The notes below the pieces were generated by a model. It was not told where the DNA came from. It saw only the letters and a list, made by a program, of their open reading frames with translations, and searched no databases. A DNA stretch of 42,500 nt, from NCBI RefSeq assembly GCF_042767895.1, contig NC_091569.1:12864709-12907208 (forward strand). Direction: 5' to 3'. The translations under genes were made by a program, and so were the position numbers. Positions 1-9,820 of the stretch are shown piece by piece; within the stretch, counting starts at the first letter, position 1, and each line of letters starts with the position of its first letter. Source of the stretch: Penaeus vannamei (lineage: Eukaryota > Arthropoda > Malacostraca > Decapoda > Penaeidae).

Positions 1-735
1 GACGGAACGGCGTTTGTGTCGGCGTGGATGACAGTGTTTAAGGCTGTAAGTTTGTGGTTGCGGGCGAGATTCCCGTGATTATCTGGGCCCATCTGGCAGT
101 AATGAGTCATGCAGACGTGACGCCCTTCTGCGATGGGGACCGACGCCACGGAGAGACAGAGAGAGAGAAAGACAGACAGCCAGAGACAGCAAGAAAGCAA
201 GAGAGACAGAGAGAGACAGAGACAAAGTTAGTTCTCCTCGGGCCTCCTGAGTGTGCCGACGGCGGGGAAGGCCTCTCAGGGGGGAGAATGGCGTGGCCGA
301 GTGAGGTGGTCGAGGCGCGTCGTCCGCAGGTGAGACTCGAGGCTTTTGTCCTCGGCCTCGAAGGGAAGGAGAAAAGGTGGTGTTGTAGAGCATCTGTTGT
401 GGCGTCGAAAGGCCAAATCTTTATTCATTTCTCTCGGCAGTTGAATAAGTCCTAGGTAGAGGGGTAGCATTACCGGGACGTCTGTTATCAAGTGTCATCG
501 CCAGTTGATGTAATTAATAGGCGTCGACGAGACAAGGAAAATGGGGGAGAGAGGGTGGCATTGTGTAGATGTCGGTGTTGGGGAACTGTTTGGCGATGCG
601 GTGCTGCGAACGATAGCGGAGGGAAGCGCAGACTGAGCGGAAGCTGAATTTGATGAGTCGGGAACTAAGTCAATTGCTTTTTTTCCATTCAAAGCGATGA
701 TGTAAATATGTCGATTATAGTTAAATGCATTATTT
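1..735. other. Unique sequence with degenerate GA/GACA tract
   Basis: This mixed-composition stretch holds no recognisable gene. Positions 150-228 are a decayed purine repeat of GAGA and GACAGA. The rest is unique, with moderately GC-rich parts around 240-360. A GTAAGT lies at 46-51 after a short open stretch, but this is too little to call an exon. Confidence 0.5.
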
Positions 736-840
736 ATATACATCCATCTATTTCCGACATAGTATCCATCTTATCTGTATCTATCCATCTTATCTCTATC
801 TTTCAATCTTATCTGCATCTATCCATTGATCTATCTGTGT

Positions 841-885
<45 letters not shown>

Positions 886-900
886 TGTCTGTCTGTCTTT
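736..900. repeat. Compound TATC/ATCT, (GT)n and (GTCT)n microsatellite
   Basis: Degenerate ATCT/TATC tetranucleotides (about 736-835) pass into an almost pure GT array (835-884), then into GTCT units (885-897). Mutational conversion between adjacent motifs would produce this kind of compound structure. The open frames across it (Cys-Val repeats) are translations of GT and not genes. Confidence 0.95.
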
Positions 901-1275
901 TCGTGTGTGTGTTTATCTGTATCTATAATTATCCCCCAGCGTCTACACACAGCGCGTGTTTATGTGTACGCCCATAATCGGTCCCGAGCCCATCCCATTA
1001 GGACATCAGTTAGATCGTAATAATCCTGAATAATTAAGTGGGATCATATTGATGGGCCATGTTGGGGTTCTAAGATTCTAAATGGCGTTTCTGTGCCGGC
1101 GTATAATCAAGCCATCCTCGTAAGTTAATTAAAAACTGATGCACAATAGATTAATAGACTTGCAGACTGACAGATCTCTTGCCAGACGCGGAGGCTGCGG
1201 TAGGGAGGCGATCTTGCTCTCTCCTTACGCTCTCCTTATGTTCTTCTGCTCCCCTCCTCATCTCCACTTTTACAA
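901..1275. other. AT-leaning unique island
   Basis: This is unique sequence without codon structure. It contains several homeodomain-type TAAT/ATTA cores, for example around 1026-1036 and 1122-1132 (TTAATTAA). It could be intronic or regulatory, but nothing more specific can be supported. Confidence 0.4.
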
Positions 1276-1281
1276 CAGTCA

Positions 1282-1443
1282 TCTCCTCCTCCTCCTTCTC
1301 TCCATCTTCTCCTCCTCCTCCTCCTCCTCCTTTCCCGATCTCCATCTTCATCCTTCGACCCCGTTCCTCCTCCTCCTCCTCCTCCTCCTCCTTCTCCTCC
1401 TCCTCCTCCTCCTCCTCCTCCTCCTCCTCCTCCTCCTCCTTCC
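1282..1443. repeat. (CCT)n trinucleotide microsatellite
   Basis: TCC/CCT trinucleotide units occur in two blocks. The first is interrupted (1282-1332) and the second is long and nearly pure (about 1366-1440). Translated frames give poly-Leu, poly-Ser or poly-Pro, all simple products of the trinucleotide. Confidence 0.95.
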
Positions 1444-1789
1444 CCCCACCCTACAAGGAGGCGCGGACGCGGAAAGTTAGACGTTAGTATTCACACAAAA
1501 AATCCGGAGGTGGCATCGGGTCTCATCTTCGAGCGATAGAAAAAGGGGAAGGATTACTTATTCATCGCGGATCCGATCCTATCCCGCATGCTAATCCTCT
1601 GGGCTCCTTGGGGGATCTCCTTGGGGACTGCTTGGAACCTCCTTGCTCCTAAGGATGAGCGTTTTGGATAAGGGAACGCGAGAGGGGAGGGGGTAAGGGT
1701 GAGGGGAAGGTCAAAGGGGACGAGAATGGGGTAGAGTAGGGGAAGGCGGTAGGGGTGAGGGCGGAGGGACGGGGAGGAAGGATAGGGGA
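1444..1789. other. Unique sequence then GGGGA-rich purine tract
   Basis: Positions 1444-1675 are unique. Positions 1676-1800 are rich in GGGGA/GGGGTA runs with almost no C on this strand. No gene is recognisable. Confidence 0.5.
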
Positions 1790-2003
1790 GGTATGAAAGA
1801 AGATAGATAATTATAGACTAATTTAGTTTAATTTCATTTTTACAACGGTTATTCTCGGTGTGACAGGCTGTCTGTGTCCCTTGCTTTTAATTACCATGTG
1901 TGCGCAAGGGATGGCCGGGGTTCCCATCCACTGGCGGCGTCGGATTCGATCGCGGGTCAAGAAGATTGCTAGACGAGGACGCTACCACTGTGCCACACAG
2001 GAC
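1790..2003 (-). mobile_element. tRNA-derived SINE-like element (minus strand)
   Basis: Read on the minus strand, the segment begins with a tRNA-like head carrying both internal RNA polymerase III promoter boxes. The A box is TGGCACAGTGGT (complement of 1984-1995) and the B-box-like sequence is GCGATCGAATCC (complement of 1942-1953). They span 54 bases, the spacing found in tRNAs. The 3' acceptor arm that should pair with the 5' arm is not complementary, and unrelated sequence follows, as in a SINE body. This argues against a working tRNA. The 3' end is uncertain: the A/T-rich stretch near 1800-1850 (minus sense) may be the tail. No target duplication was identified. Confidence 0.6.
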
Positions 2004-2345
2004 ATAAGGGAAGAGGGGGAGAAGGGTATGTGGAATGAGGTGAGGGGAGAGTGGGGAAGGGGGAGAGGGAGAGGGAGAAGGAAGTGTATGTGGAATGAGG
2101 TGAGGGGAGGGTGGGTAAGGGGGAAGGGTAGATGGTACGGGTATAGGGGATAAGGTGTAGGGAGAGGGGAAGAGGAGGGGGAATAAAGGTTAGTGAGAGA
2201 AGATGAGAAGGAGTGGGGAGTGGGGGGGGGGGTAGGAGTTGTGAAAAGAGAGGGTAGGTGTGGTAGGGTAAGGGGAGAGGGAGAAAGAGGAGGCGGAGGC
2301 CGAAGAGGGTTTAAATTAGGGGATCGAATGGCAGCGTGGGCGTCG
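2004..2345. repeat. G/A-rich degenerate minisatellite
   Basis: A purine-only-like tract is built on GGGGAGAGTGGGGAAGGG variants. A local duplication of about 60 bp stands out: GTATGTGGAATGAGGTGAGG occurs at both 2026 and 2086. A 14-base G run lies near 2222. No coding evidence. Confidence 0.75.
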
Positions 2346-2394
2346 CGAGGGAAAGGGGTGAACCAAGAACTTTGGGGAGAGTAAGATCGCTCGT

Positions 2395-2600
2395 TCTTTT
2401 GCGACAGTTCCCCTCCACTTATATTCCCTTCCGCCGGTATTTTATCGTCCCCCCTCTTCCCCGTCCCCGTCCCTCCCATTTCCCCTCACCCTTTTTCTCA
2501 CTCCCCGTCCCCCCATTTTCCCCTCCCCTTCGCCTTATTTCCCCCTACCCTCCCCCATTATTCCCCCTCGCCCCATTTCCCCCTCCCCTTCTCGCAGGTT
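2395..2600. repeat. C/T-rich low-complexity tract
   Basis: CCCC(T/A)TTTCCCC units dominate 2445-2595 on the plus strand. This is the strand opposite in bias to the preceding G/A-rich block, so purine bias switches strands around 2390. Confidence 0.7.
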
Positions 2601-3110
2601 TATCAATACCGCGAACACAATTAGTGGCCGCAGTCGCCCGAATCACACCGACAAAGAAGGTTAATCTGGAATGATGAGGTGATTTCCCCTAATTCTGGGG
2701 TCATGCAGGTATCATATGCACGTAATGCGGCCGCCAGGGGGGTGGGGGGCAGGGGGCGCCCGTGGGATTTGAGGGGGAGGAGGGAAGGCGGAGGAGGAGG
2801 GAGGTGGACACATTAAGGGCTTTATCCCTTGACATGTTGCCTCGATCATTTATGCTCTGTTCATCCGATGCTCATTGTGCTGTTGGAAGCCACTTTCTGT
2901 CAATTTAATCCGGTTATCTGGCTGCTAATGGCCGCCGCTTCCCGGGAACGGACGGCGGAGCTCCGCTTGTGGGCGGGACCGACGCGTTCAAGTCGCTGCC
3001 GGGAGGTCTTGCTTCGTCGGACGCGCGTTTCCTGCGGCCGAATCGCTCCGACGGGAGGTTATCTTCGTGTATTTTATTTTTCATTATTTTGTTTGCTTTT
3101 TTGTCTATAT
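2601..3110. other. Unique GC-mixed island
   Basis: This is one of the cleaner non-repetitive stretches, broken only by a G-rich patch at 2735-2805. It contains TTAATCC (about 2906), a bicoid/Otx-type core, and a CTGTCAAT just before it. No exon can be supported. Confidence 0.4.
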
Positions 3111-3610
3111 TTTGGTGTTCGTTTTTTCTTTGTGTAAAGGTTTAATTTTATGTTTATATATTTTTTCTTACATTCTTGGGATATTTTTTTACTACATAGC
3201 CGTATTTTTTATCGATAATTTCTTCATTAGCATCTTTCTTCTTTTTGTCCCTCAGACATTAGCTCTCCCTTTTTCTCTCTCTTTCTCTCTGATTTCTTCC
3301 TATTTCTCGTCCCATTCCCGAAGCCGTGATTACCTCTTCCCGCAACTCGATCTCGCTACTGTAAGAAGTCACAATTTTATCGCAACTCCCGAACTCTCCC
3401 ATCTCCATAATTTGTTTTAATGGACCCATTTTTCCTCCATAGCAGAACAGCCAATCGCTCTGCTCGCCGTCCATCCGTTTCACCCTGCCACGCGCGCCCT
3501 CTTTGCCCCCTGCCCCCTCCCCTCGCAAAAAAGTGCCCTTTCCCTGCACCTTTATTTCGTCCTTCCGTGTCCCTTTCTGCCTTTTTTGAGATACCCTGCC
3601 ACCTCCCTCC
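3111..3610. other. T-rich then mixed sequence, no gene seen
   Basis: Positions 3065-3260 are very T-rich (TTTT-rich with TTTAT/TTTGT). Positions 3260-3600 are mixed and pyrimidine-leaning. Nothing recognisable. Confidence 0.5.
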
Positions 3611-3736
3611 GTTTGTACCCTGTGGTTTGTACCCTTTCGTTTGTACTCCGTGATTTGTATCCTGTCGCTTGTATTCTGCCGTTTGTACCCTGTCGCGTGT
3701 ACCCTGTGGTTTGTATCCTGTCATTTGTACCCTGCT
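3611..3736 (+). repeat. 14-bp minisatellite, nine copies
   Basis: Nine head-to-tail copies of a 14-base unit with consensus GTTTGTACCCTGTG/C fill this interval exactly (9 x 14 = 126). Variation is concentrated at unit positions 1-4, 8-10 and 13-14. The unit is not a multiple of three, so every frame is cycled and the open frames here (Tyr-Pro-Val-Val-Cys type) are fortuitous. Confidence 0.9.
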
Positions 3737-4075
3737 CAGCCCGGGTATCCTTGTCCGTACCCTTCGAAAAGCTTTGTCCGCCTCTTTGCGTGCCTCCCGG
3801 GCCATCTCGCCGGCGATTCCTTCCAGTCAAGGATCCATAAGTTTCGCTTCTTGGCGGGATTTGGCCGTTCCTTGGCCGCGCCGCGTGACAGTCTCTCCGG
3901 GATCTTAGCATCGTCCATTACGCTGGTTGAGGGGGGGGGGGCGGGAATGGAGGGCGTTGGGGAGGGGGATGGGAGGGGAGGGGTGTTGGGAAAGGGGACA
4001 GATAGGGTGTTGGAGAGGGGTGAGGCATTGGGGAGAGGGGCGTGGTAAGGAGGAGGAGGGGGGAGTGAATGAGCT
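3737..4075. repeat. Unique stretch followed by G-rich minisatellite
   Basis: Positions 3737-3928 are unique. Positions 3929-4045 are G-rich, built on GGTGTTGGGGAGGGG-like units (GGCGTTGGGGAGGGG, GGTGTTGGGAAAGGGG, GGTGTTGGAGAGGGG, GGCATTGGGGAGAGGGG), with G runs able to form quadruplexes. Confidence 0.7.
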
Positions 4076-4083
4076 CTGACGGG

Positions 4084-4093
4084 TGATTGACAG
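4084..4093 (+). promoter_or_regulatory. PBX/Exd-MEIS/Hth composite-type site
   Basis: TGATTGACAG matches exactly the composite site bound by PBX (Extradenticle) with PREP/MEIS (Homothorax) homeodomain proteins. It sits in a short unique island (4076-4160) that also has GTGATTAGG and GTAATTGAT homeodomain cores. Binding is inferred from the motif only. Confidence 0.35.
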
Positions 4094-4159
4094 CTTCGAT
4101 TCGTATGTGATTAGGCCTCGTAATTGATTTTGCTTTCCCGTGGCCCGCCGAGGAGATAT

Positions 4160-4430
4160 GTCTTTTGGGAAGGGGAACAAGATTTTTTTTAAGAAAGTTG
4201 GGGCGGAGGGGTCGGAGGGTCGCGATTTTCAATTATTTATTTGTTTATTTTATATGTTGTTGTTGTTATTGTTATTGTAATTATTGTGTATGTGTTTCTT
4301 TGTTTTAAGGGTTGATTTGTGATGGAAATTGTTGAAATAACAGGAAATGTTGGAATTATTCCGGTGCAAAATTTTGCTTTTTCCTGACCTACCTTAATTT
4401 TTTCCTTCTTGTGTTGCTTGACTGCTCCCT
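4160..4430. other. AT-rich spacer, no gene seen
   Basis: T-rich sequence with short TTG/TTATTG runs (4255-4300). No exon signals are convincing. Confidence 0.5.
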
Positions 4431-5103
4431 CCCCTTCCCCACACACTTCTTTTCCATCTCATCCTTTCCCTCCCTTCCCTTCCGTTCACCCTTCTCTACC
4501 CATTCTCATTTCCCCCTCCACCCTCTCCCCTAGCTCCCCCCCCCCCCCCGTCACTCTCTCCCAAACTCTGACTCCCCTTTTTCTTCTTCCCTCCCTCTCC
4601 ATTATCTTCCCCCTTCCCCCCCTCATGCCTCTATACTCTTGCCTCCCTTCTAACTCCCACCCTGCCTTCCACCCTCCACTCTATCTCTCTTCTTCGCCAC
4701 TGTTCCCTCCACCCCCTCAGCTCCCTCTCTCCTCCTCCTTCTCCTTCTTCTTCTTCTTCTTCTTCTTCTTCTTCTTTTCCTCCTCCTCTTCTTCTTCTTC
4801 TTCTTCTTCTTCTTCTTCTTCTTCTTCTTCTTCTTCTTCTTCTTCTTCTTCTTCTTCTTCTTCTTCTTCTTCTTCTTCTTCCTCCTCCTCTTCTTCTTCT
4901 TCTTCTTCTTCTTCTTCTTCTTCTTCTTCTCCTTCTCCTTCTCCTTCTCCTTCTCCTTCTCCTTCTTCTTCTTCTTCTTCTTCTTCTTCTTCTTCTTCTT
5001 CTTCTTCTTCTTCTTCTTCTTCTTCTTCTTCTTCTTCTTCTTCTTCTTCTTCTTCTTCTTCTTCTTCTTCTCCTCCTCCTCCTCCTCCTCCTCCTCCTCC
5101 TCC
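4431..5103. repeat. C/T tract and very long (CTT)n array with CTTCTC block
   Basis: A C/T-rich lead-in (4431-4737) gives way to a TTC/CTT array of about 366 bases (4738-5103). Three variants sit inside it: CCT patches (about 4779-4790 and 4881-4890), a (CTTCTC)n hexanucleotide block (about 4928-4966) and a terminal (CCT)n block (5071-5103). The long open frames here (poly-Ser forward; poly-Arg, poly-Lys and poly-Glu reverse) come from the trinucleotide. A pure polypurine-polypyrimidine tract of this length could form triplex (H-) DNA. Confidence 0.97.
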
Positions 5104-5335
5104 ATTTCCCGTTCTTATCGGCCACTCCCGCCCCGCGCGCCTCGAGCCGTCGACTCCACCGTGATATTCTTGGTGATCGACCGACAGCAACGAGAGAATA
5201 ATTACCGTGGTGGGGCGGGAGATTAAAGCTGCCTGGATAATTAGCCATTGTGACTAATTAACTACTGTATTTTAAGGTCCGCGTGAGATTGTTGGCGTGT
5301 TTTTTTTTGTGTATGTATGTATGTATGTGTGTGTG
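5104..5335. other. Unique island with homeodomain-type cores
   Basis: Unique sequence contains ATAATTAC near 5196, ATAATTAG at 5237-5244 and TAATTA at 5255-5260, three homeodomain cores within about 65 bases. No coding evidence. Confidence 0.4.
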
Positions 5336-5850
5336 AGATGATGTTGAGGTGTCTTTTTTCTTATTCTTATTCATTTTTCTTATTCTTATTCTACTTCTTT
5401 TTCTTATTCTCCTTTTTCTTCTGCTCCTCCTCCTTCCCTTTCTCCTCCTCTTTCTTCTTTTTCTTCATCTTCTCGATTCTTTTCAGCAGTCTTGTTCCTT
5501 CTAGTGTGGTGAGGGTTTGAAGGTAGATTTGGAATAAATCCTAATCAATGTTAAGTTTCTATGAAGCACCACTGTCATCGGCACCTTTTTCATTATTCAT
5601 CGTCATCGGAATCGTCTTCATGATCATCATTATCGTCATCATCACCCTTCTTTTTATTACTCAACGTTGTCATCGTGTTATTTTGTATGTCGTCATCATC
5701 TCCATAATCATCATCCTTTTTTCATCACTCGTCATCAGCTCCCTTTTCGTATTTGATCATCGTCATTGTTCTTTCCATTAGCCACCGCCCTCGTCTCTCG
5801 CTGCCATCAATCATAATAGAATCACCATCGTCTTCGCGGTGTTGTTAAGT
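5336..5850. repeat. TTC-rich tract and (ATC)n-type cryptic repeat
   Basis: Positions 5350-5480 are T/C-rich (TTATTCTTATTC, CTCCTCC). Positions 5570-5840 are a decayed CATCAT/TCATCG trinucleotide repeat: ATC and GTC units are frequent but interrupted. No gene. Confidence 0.75.
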
Positions 5851-6090
5851 ACTGTCCATCACCATAATGCTGGGGTGTAATGCAAGCTTCATAATTAATT
5901 TGTCATGATCCACCGGGCAGATTCCAGGTGAGAGATAATGAGATTGGAATTGGAATTTGACGGTGACGCTCCTCCCACGCCGAACCCTGCCTGCTTGCTT
6001 GCTTGCTTGCTTGTTTGTTTATGTGCCTCCGCGGCGCCTCGGATCAGCGTTGGATAGAGTTGCGGATATTTTGCTGACACACACACGCTC
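5851..6090. other. Unique island ending in (GCTT)n
   Basis: Mostly unique sequence. A short tetranucleotide run of GCTT units and two GTTT units lies at about 5990-6020. No exon recognised. Confidence 0.5.
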
Positions 6091-6302
<212 letters not shown>

Positions 6303-6720
6303 CTGGTGTAGGCTCTTTTGGTTCGGGATAGTCTCCCCCTAAATAGGTGTAGATATTTTCTTGTCTGGTATTTTGGCACTCTACTTCTCTCCTCTAAAGA
6401 GCCATGGATAGTTTCCTGAGGGTTATTTGGTTCTCGTGTTTCGATTTGTGTGTGTGTGTGTGGGGGGGAGGGGGCTCTCGTCCCACGCCCTTAAAGAGTT
6501 ATAGATAATTTGGCGGCTGTTATTTGGGCTGTTGTTCGCCTGATCCTTTTTGTTTCTCTCCATGTTTTTTTTTTCAAATCAGCATTCATTACCTTTCAGA
6601 ATCATTATCATTACCGATGATTTTATTTTTGTTGTTTTATCGATTTTTCTTTTCTCTTCTCTTTGGGTGTGCGTATCCTGCGCTATTACTTTGTACCACC
6701 GGCCTCGAGCGGATGGGCGT
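6303..6720. other. Unique sequence with short GT run
   Basis: Mixed sequence with a GT run followed by a G run (6449-6475). No gene recognised. Confidence 0.5.
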
Positions 6721-6995
6721 ATGAGCGGATTATATGTGGACGGGCGCGTGTGAGTGTCAGTGTGTCTGGTAGTGTATGTGTGCGTGTCAGTGGGTCACTG
6801 TGTGCGCGTGTTTGTGTATGTGTGACGGTTTTTTGGTAATTTGTGCGCTTGTCAGTGTGTTTGCCAGTGGACATGTGCGTATCAGTGGGTATATGAACGC
6901 TTCTTGGTATGTGTATGGGGTTTATGTGTCAGTATTTGTGTACATGTGTATCTGTGTGTATTTGTGTACATGTGTAAAAGTAGATGCGTGTGCGT
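6721..6995. repeat. Cryptic GT-rich repeat
   Basis: GTGTGCGTGTCAGTGGGT-like sequence has GT dinucleotides on a background of substitutions. The motif GTCAGTG recurs, for example near 6756, 6786 and 6852. It looks like an old, decayed GT array. Confidence 0.7.
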
Positions 6996-7495
6996 AGGTT
7001 CGTGTCCCGATGTAATGATGCGACATTACATGCTGTTGTGCTGCCGTGTGTGCATTATCGCTTGCCACTCCACGCCCGCTTTCTGCATCAGGGCGCGCGG
7101 TCCAGTACATCATTATTTCACTATTATAATGGCGCAAATTGTTATAATCAGGGCCGTTACTCGTTCAGCGCCCACGTTATAACCCGCAGTGCATTATCAT
7201 ACGGTGATAGGTTTTCACGCCCGTCGCCAGGCACCCGCGTTAGGCCACCTTTGCTCGCCCTGTCCTGGCGCATCGGGAACGGAACCTGCTGTCGAGAATT
7301 ATGGACTGTTCGCGCCGCCCTTTGTTGAATGCTGCTGTTGTACGTCGGCGGAGTGATTCATAAGCGTCATAAATGCGAGAGTAAGTGAACAGTGCAAGCG
7401 ATCTGTCACGCGGATGCCGTGGGCGCCGGATTAAGTATGCCGGTTTTAACACTGTGACGTACGGCGGCGGGGTTTTGTGGGCGGTTCTCTCCACG
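6996..7495. other. CpG-containing unique island
   Basis: About 500 bases of non-repetitive sequence. Motifs of the kind found in enhancers include TTATAAT (near 7123 and 7141), CCTTTGTT (about 7319, Sox-like) and CATAAATG (about 7369, Abd-B/Cdx-like). A GTAAGT lies at 7382, but every upstream frame is closed by stops, so no coding exon is called. Confidence 0.4.
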
Positions 7496-7499
7496 CGCG

Positions 7500-7795
7500 G
7501 GTCTTTCTCTCTCTTCTCTCTCTCTCTCTCTCTCTCCTCTTTATCTCTCTCTCTCTCCTTCTCTTTATCTCTCTCTCTTTCTCTTTCTCTCTCTCTCTTT
7601 CTCTTTCTCTCTCTTTCTTTCTCTTTCTCTTTCTTTCCCTTTCTCTCTCTCTTTCTCCTCCCTCCCTCCCGTCCCTCCCTTCTCTCTCTACCTCCCTCCC
7701 TTCTCTCTCTACCTCCCTCCCTTCTCTCTCTACCTCCCTCCCTTCTCCCTCTACCTCCCTCCCTCCCTTTACCTCCCTCCCTCCAAGCTCTCACC
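7500..7795. repeat. (CT)n/(CTTT)n array and 21-bp minisatellite
   Basis: A CT array with TTTCT variants (7500-7655) is followed by about five copies of a 21-base unit close to CTACCTCCCTCCCTTCTCTCT (about 7665-7770), then by CCCT units. The plus strand is C/T only. Leu/Ser/Pro open frames are artefacts. Confidence 0.9.
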
Positions 7796-8194
7796 CTCAA
7801 AGGGAAGGGGCACACTTGCACACGCATGCGCGCATTCCTTCCATGTCCCTCTGTTCTCCTCTCGTCTCTCTCTCTCTCATCACCATCCCACGATTCTCCC
7901 CTCTCCCTTTCTCTTCTCTTTTTCTCTTCCTCGTCTTCCATTCCATTGCTTCTCTCCCCACCTTAGCTTACATATCTATGGTTATGCACTCTTTATCTGT
8001 CTGCCCTCTGCTGTATACGACGCTTTCTGTCTCATACATGTTAAGATCTCCCCTCCCGGTCGTTTCTTTCGAGTGCGAGTCTCCCTCCCCTCCCCCTCCC
8101 TTTCCCCTTTCCCCTTTCCCCACTCCCCGCGCTCCGTTTTCCATCGGGGAGTGCGTGTGTGTTCCTCTCTTTCGCTCTCTCGTAGCATCGTTCT
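7796..8194. other. Mixed C/T-leaning sequence
   Basis: Pyrimidine-leaning sequence with unique patches (7796-7850, 7960-8060). No gene recognised. Confidence 0.5.
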
Positions 8195-8219
8195 TGATTT
8201 CTCTCTCTCTCTCTCTCTC

Positions 8220-8298
<79 letters not shown>
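8195..8298. repeat. (CT)n microsatellite
   Basis: A nearly pure CT array of about 100 bases with one CCCTTT interruption near 8219-8224. Confidence 0.97.
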
Positions 8299-8300
<2 letters not shown>

Positions 8301-8950
8301 TCTTCTGTTTCCTCCTTTCCCTTCTTCACTCGAGCGTACTTGCCTATTCAAGGCTTTTCATTTCATTTCTTCATTTCGAACTCTTTTTCATTCCTTTTCT
8401 TCCTCCTCTCCCTCCCTCCCTCCCTCCCTCCCTTCTACCGCCCCCACCCTTCTGAAATCACTTCTCGGAGTCTCTTTCTCTTAACTCCCTCATTACCTCA
8501 TCCTTTGTACATGCGGCCGTACAAAGCCCACCTCTCACCCTGCTGTTGCCTCTCCCTTTGTGCTTTCCCCTTATTATTTGTTGGGCTGTTCTCGCGCTTC
8601 CTCTCCTCCCTCCTCCCTCCAGCCAAGTGTACCAGCTTATCCTCAAGTCCCCGTTTGTTGATGTGCGCCATTTCCCCCCTTCCTTCTACCCATCTTTCAT
8701 TCGCAGTTTTCGTCATCTCTGTGCACCCCTACTTCCCTTTCTCTTTCTCCTCTTTTTGTCTGTCCCATTAAAAAAAAAAAATCATTTCCTGTATCCTCTC
8801 TCCCTTCTTATTTCCTTCTTCACCTCCTCTCCCTCCTTCTTTTGATAATCCCCATGTTCTTGCTATTTTTTCTACTTCATCTTTTTCTTCTCTCTTTTTT
8901 CTTTCTCTATCTCTTTCATTTTCCTCGGGCGCCTCTAGTTTGACCCCGCC
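8299..8950. repeat. C/T-rich low-complexity sequence
   Basis: Pyrimidine-rich sequence with a (CCCT)n run at about 8405-8434 and an A run at 8769-8780. Occasional unique patches carry no recognisable exon. Confidence 0.7.
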
Positions 8951-8954
8951 GCTC

Positions 8955-8991
8955 AACACACACACTCTCTCTCTCTCGCGCGCGCGCGCGC
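8955..8991. repeat. (CA)n-(CT)n-(CG)n compound repeat
   Basis: Three dinucleotide arrays abut: CA (8955-8964), CT (8965-8977) and CG (8977-8991). The alternating CG/CA purine-pyrimidine segments are classic Z-DNA-forming sequence, and a pure CG run is rare because methylated CpG decays. Confidence 0.9.
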
Positions 8992-9190
8992 ATGACGAGT
9001 CATCCAGCGTTGTTTCGCTTAAATAAAATGGCGGAAGATGTTACCTCCGAGAGAGCCCTAATGACGCGATTTTTTGGGGGGTGGGGGGGTAGCTGTGAGT
9101 GGTGAGTCTCCCGTGGCCTGTACGTTGGGCTTTGGGACGCCCGCAAATGGGATTATTGGTTGGTGATTATGTCCGTGGGCGGATACCTAA
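8992..9190. other. Unique island, possibly promoter-like
   Basis: The island starts with ATGACgaGTCAT (8992-9003) and contains AAATGGCGGAAG (9026-9037), which resembles the YY1/Pho ATGGCGG core overlapping an Ets GGAAG core. A G run lies at 9077-9089. Nothing identifies a transcription start. Confidence 0.3.
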
Positions 9191-9214
9191 AAGCAAGCTC
9201 TCGATCTCTCTGTC

Positions 9215-9400
9215 CGTTTCCATCTATCTATATATCTGTCTATCCCGCTCCGTTTACATTTATGTGTGTGTGAGGGAGTGTGTGAGGGAGGGAGTATGTG
9301 AGCGAGTGAGTAAGTTGAGTAAGTTGAATGAGTGAGTGAGTGTGTGAATGGGTGAGTGACTGAGTGAGTGCAAGGGTTGTTATGAGTGTATGACGGGGTT
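9215..9400. repeat. Decayed GT/(GTGA)n array
   Basis: ATCT units (9220-9240) precede a GTGTGTGAGGGAGTG region that becomes GTGA/GTAA tetramers through about 9375. It is imperfect throughout. Confidence 0.8.
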
Positions 9401-9820
9401 GTGGGACAGGTGAGTAGCGTGCTGGCGTTGTGTGGGAAGGCTTTCAAATAAAAAAAAAAATGGAGGCGCGGGGGGAGGGGGGGGGGGCGGAAGGAGATGG
9501 CAGAGGGGAAATTAAGAGAATGGGTGCAACAACCCCGCCGTTTCTGTATCAAATTTGTATCACGATTTGCTACATTACTCTTTCTGTATTTCCTATTTTG
9601 CCACTATGACCGGCTTACTGCGCGCATGTCGTTTGTCGAAATTCCTGAGGGCGATAAGTAAAAAAAAGGAAAAAAAAAACTTGTCACAAAAATTACGAAA
9701 GGAAATGTTTTGATCCTCCCAGAAACTTTCCTATTTTGAAGTCCTATCTCTTCCTTGATTCGAGTCTCGGTCCCATCGCTCCAATAGACTTGTTCGGTAT
9801 AATACGTCTGATGTCATGGT
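9401..9820. other. Unique sequence with A and G runs
   Basis: Contains an A run (9449-9460), a G-rich patch (9465-9490) and two A-rich patches (9660-9680). No gene seen. Confidence 0.5.

Noticed and set aside
1..51. Possible exon end before GTAAGT at 46
   Set aside because: Fifteen open codons (reading DGTAFVSAWMTVFKA) before a good donor is suggestive, but a stretch this short stays open by chance about half the time and its start lies outside the window.
1930..2003. Functional tRNA gene
   Set aside because: Both internal promoter boxes are present, but the acceptor arms do not pair, so a SINE remnant fits better.
4409..5248. Long open frames of 251 and 205 codons on opposite strands
   Set aside because: They translate the CTT/CCT array (poly-Ser forward, poly-Arg reverse). 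Overlapping open frames in nearly all registers are expected from stop-free trinucleotides.
7225..7387. Exon between a CGCCAG acceptor and the GTAAGT at 7382
   Set aside because: All three plus-strand frames contain stops before the donor.
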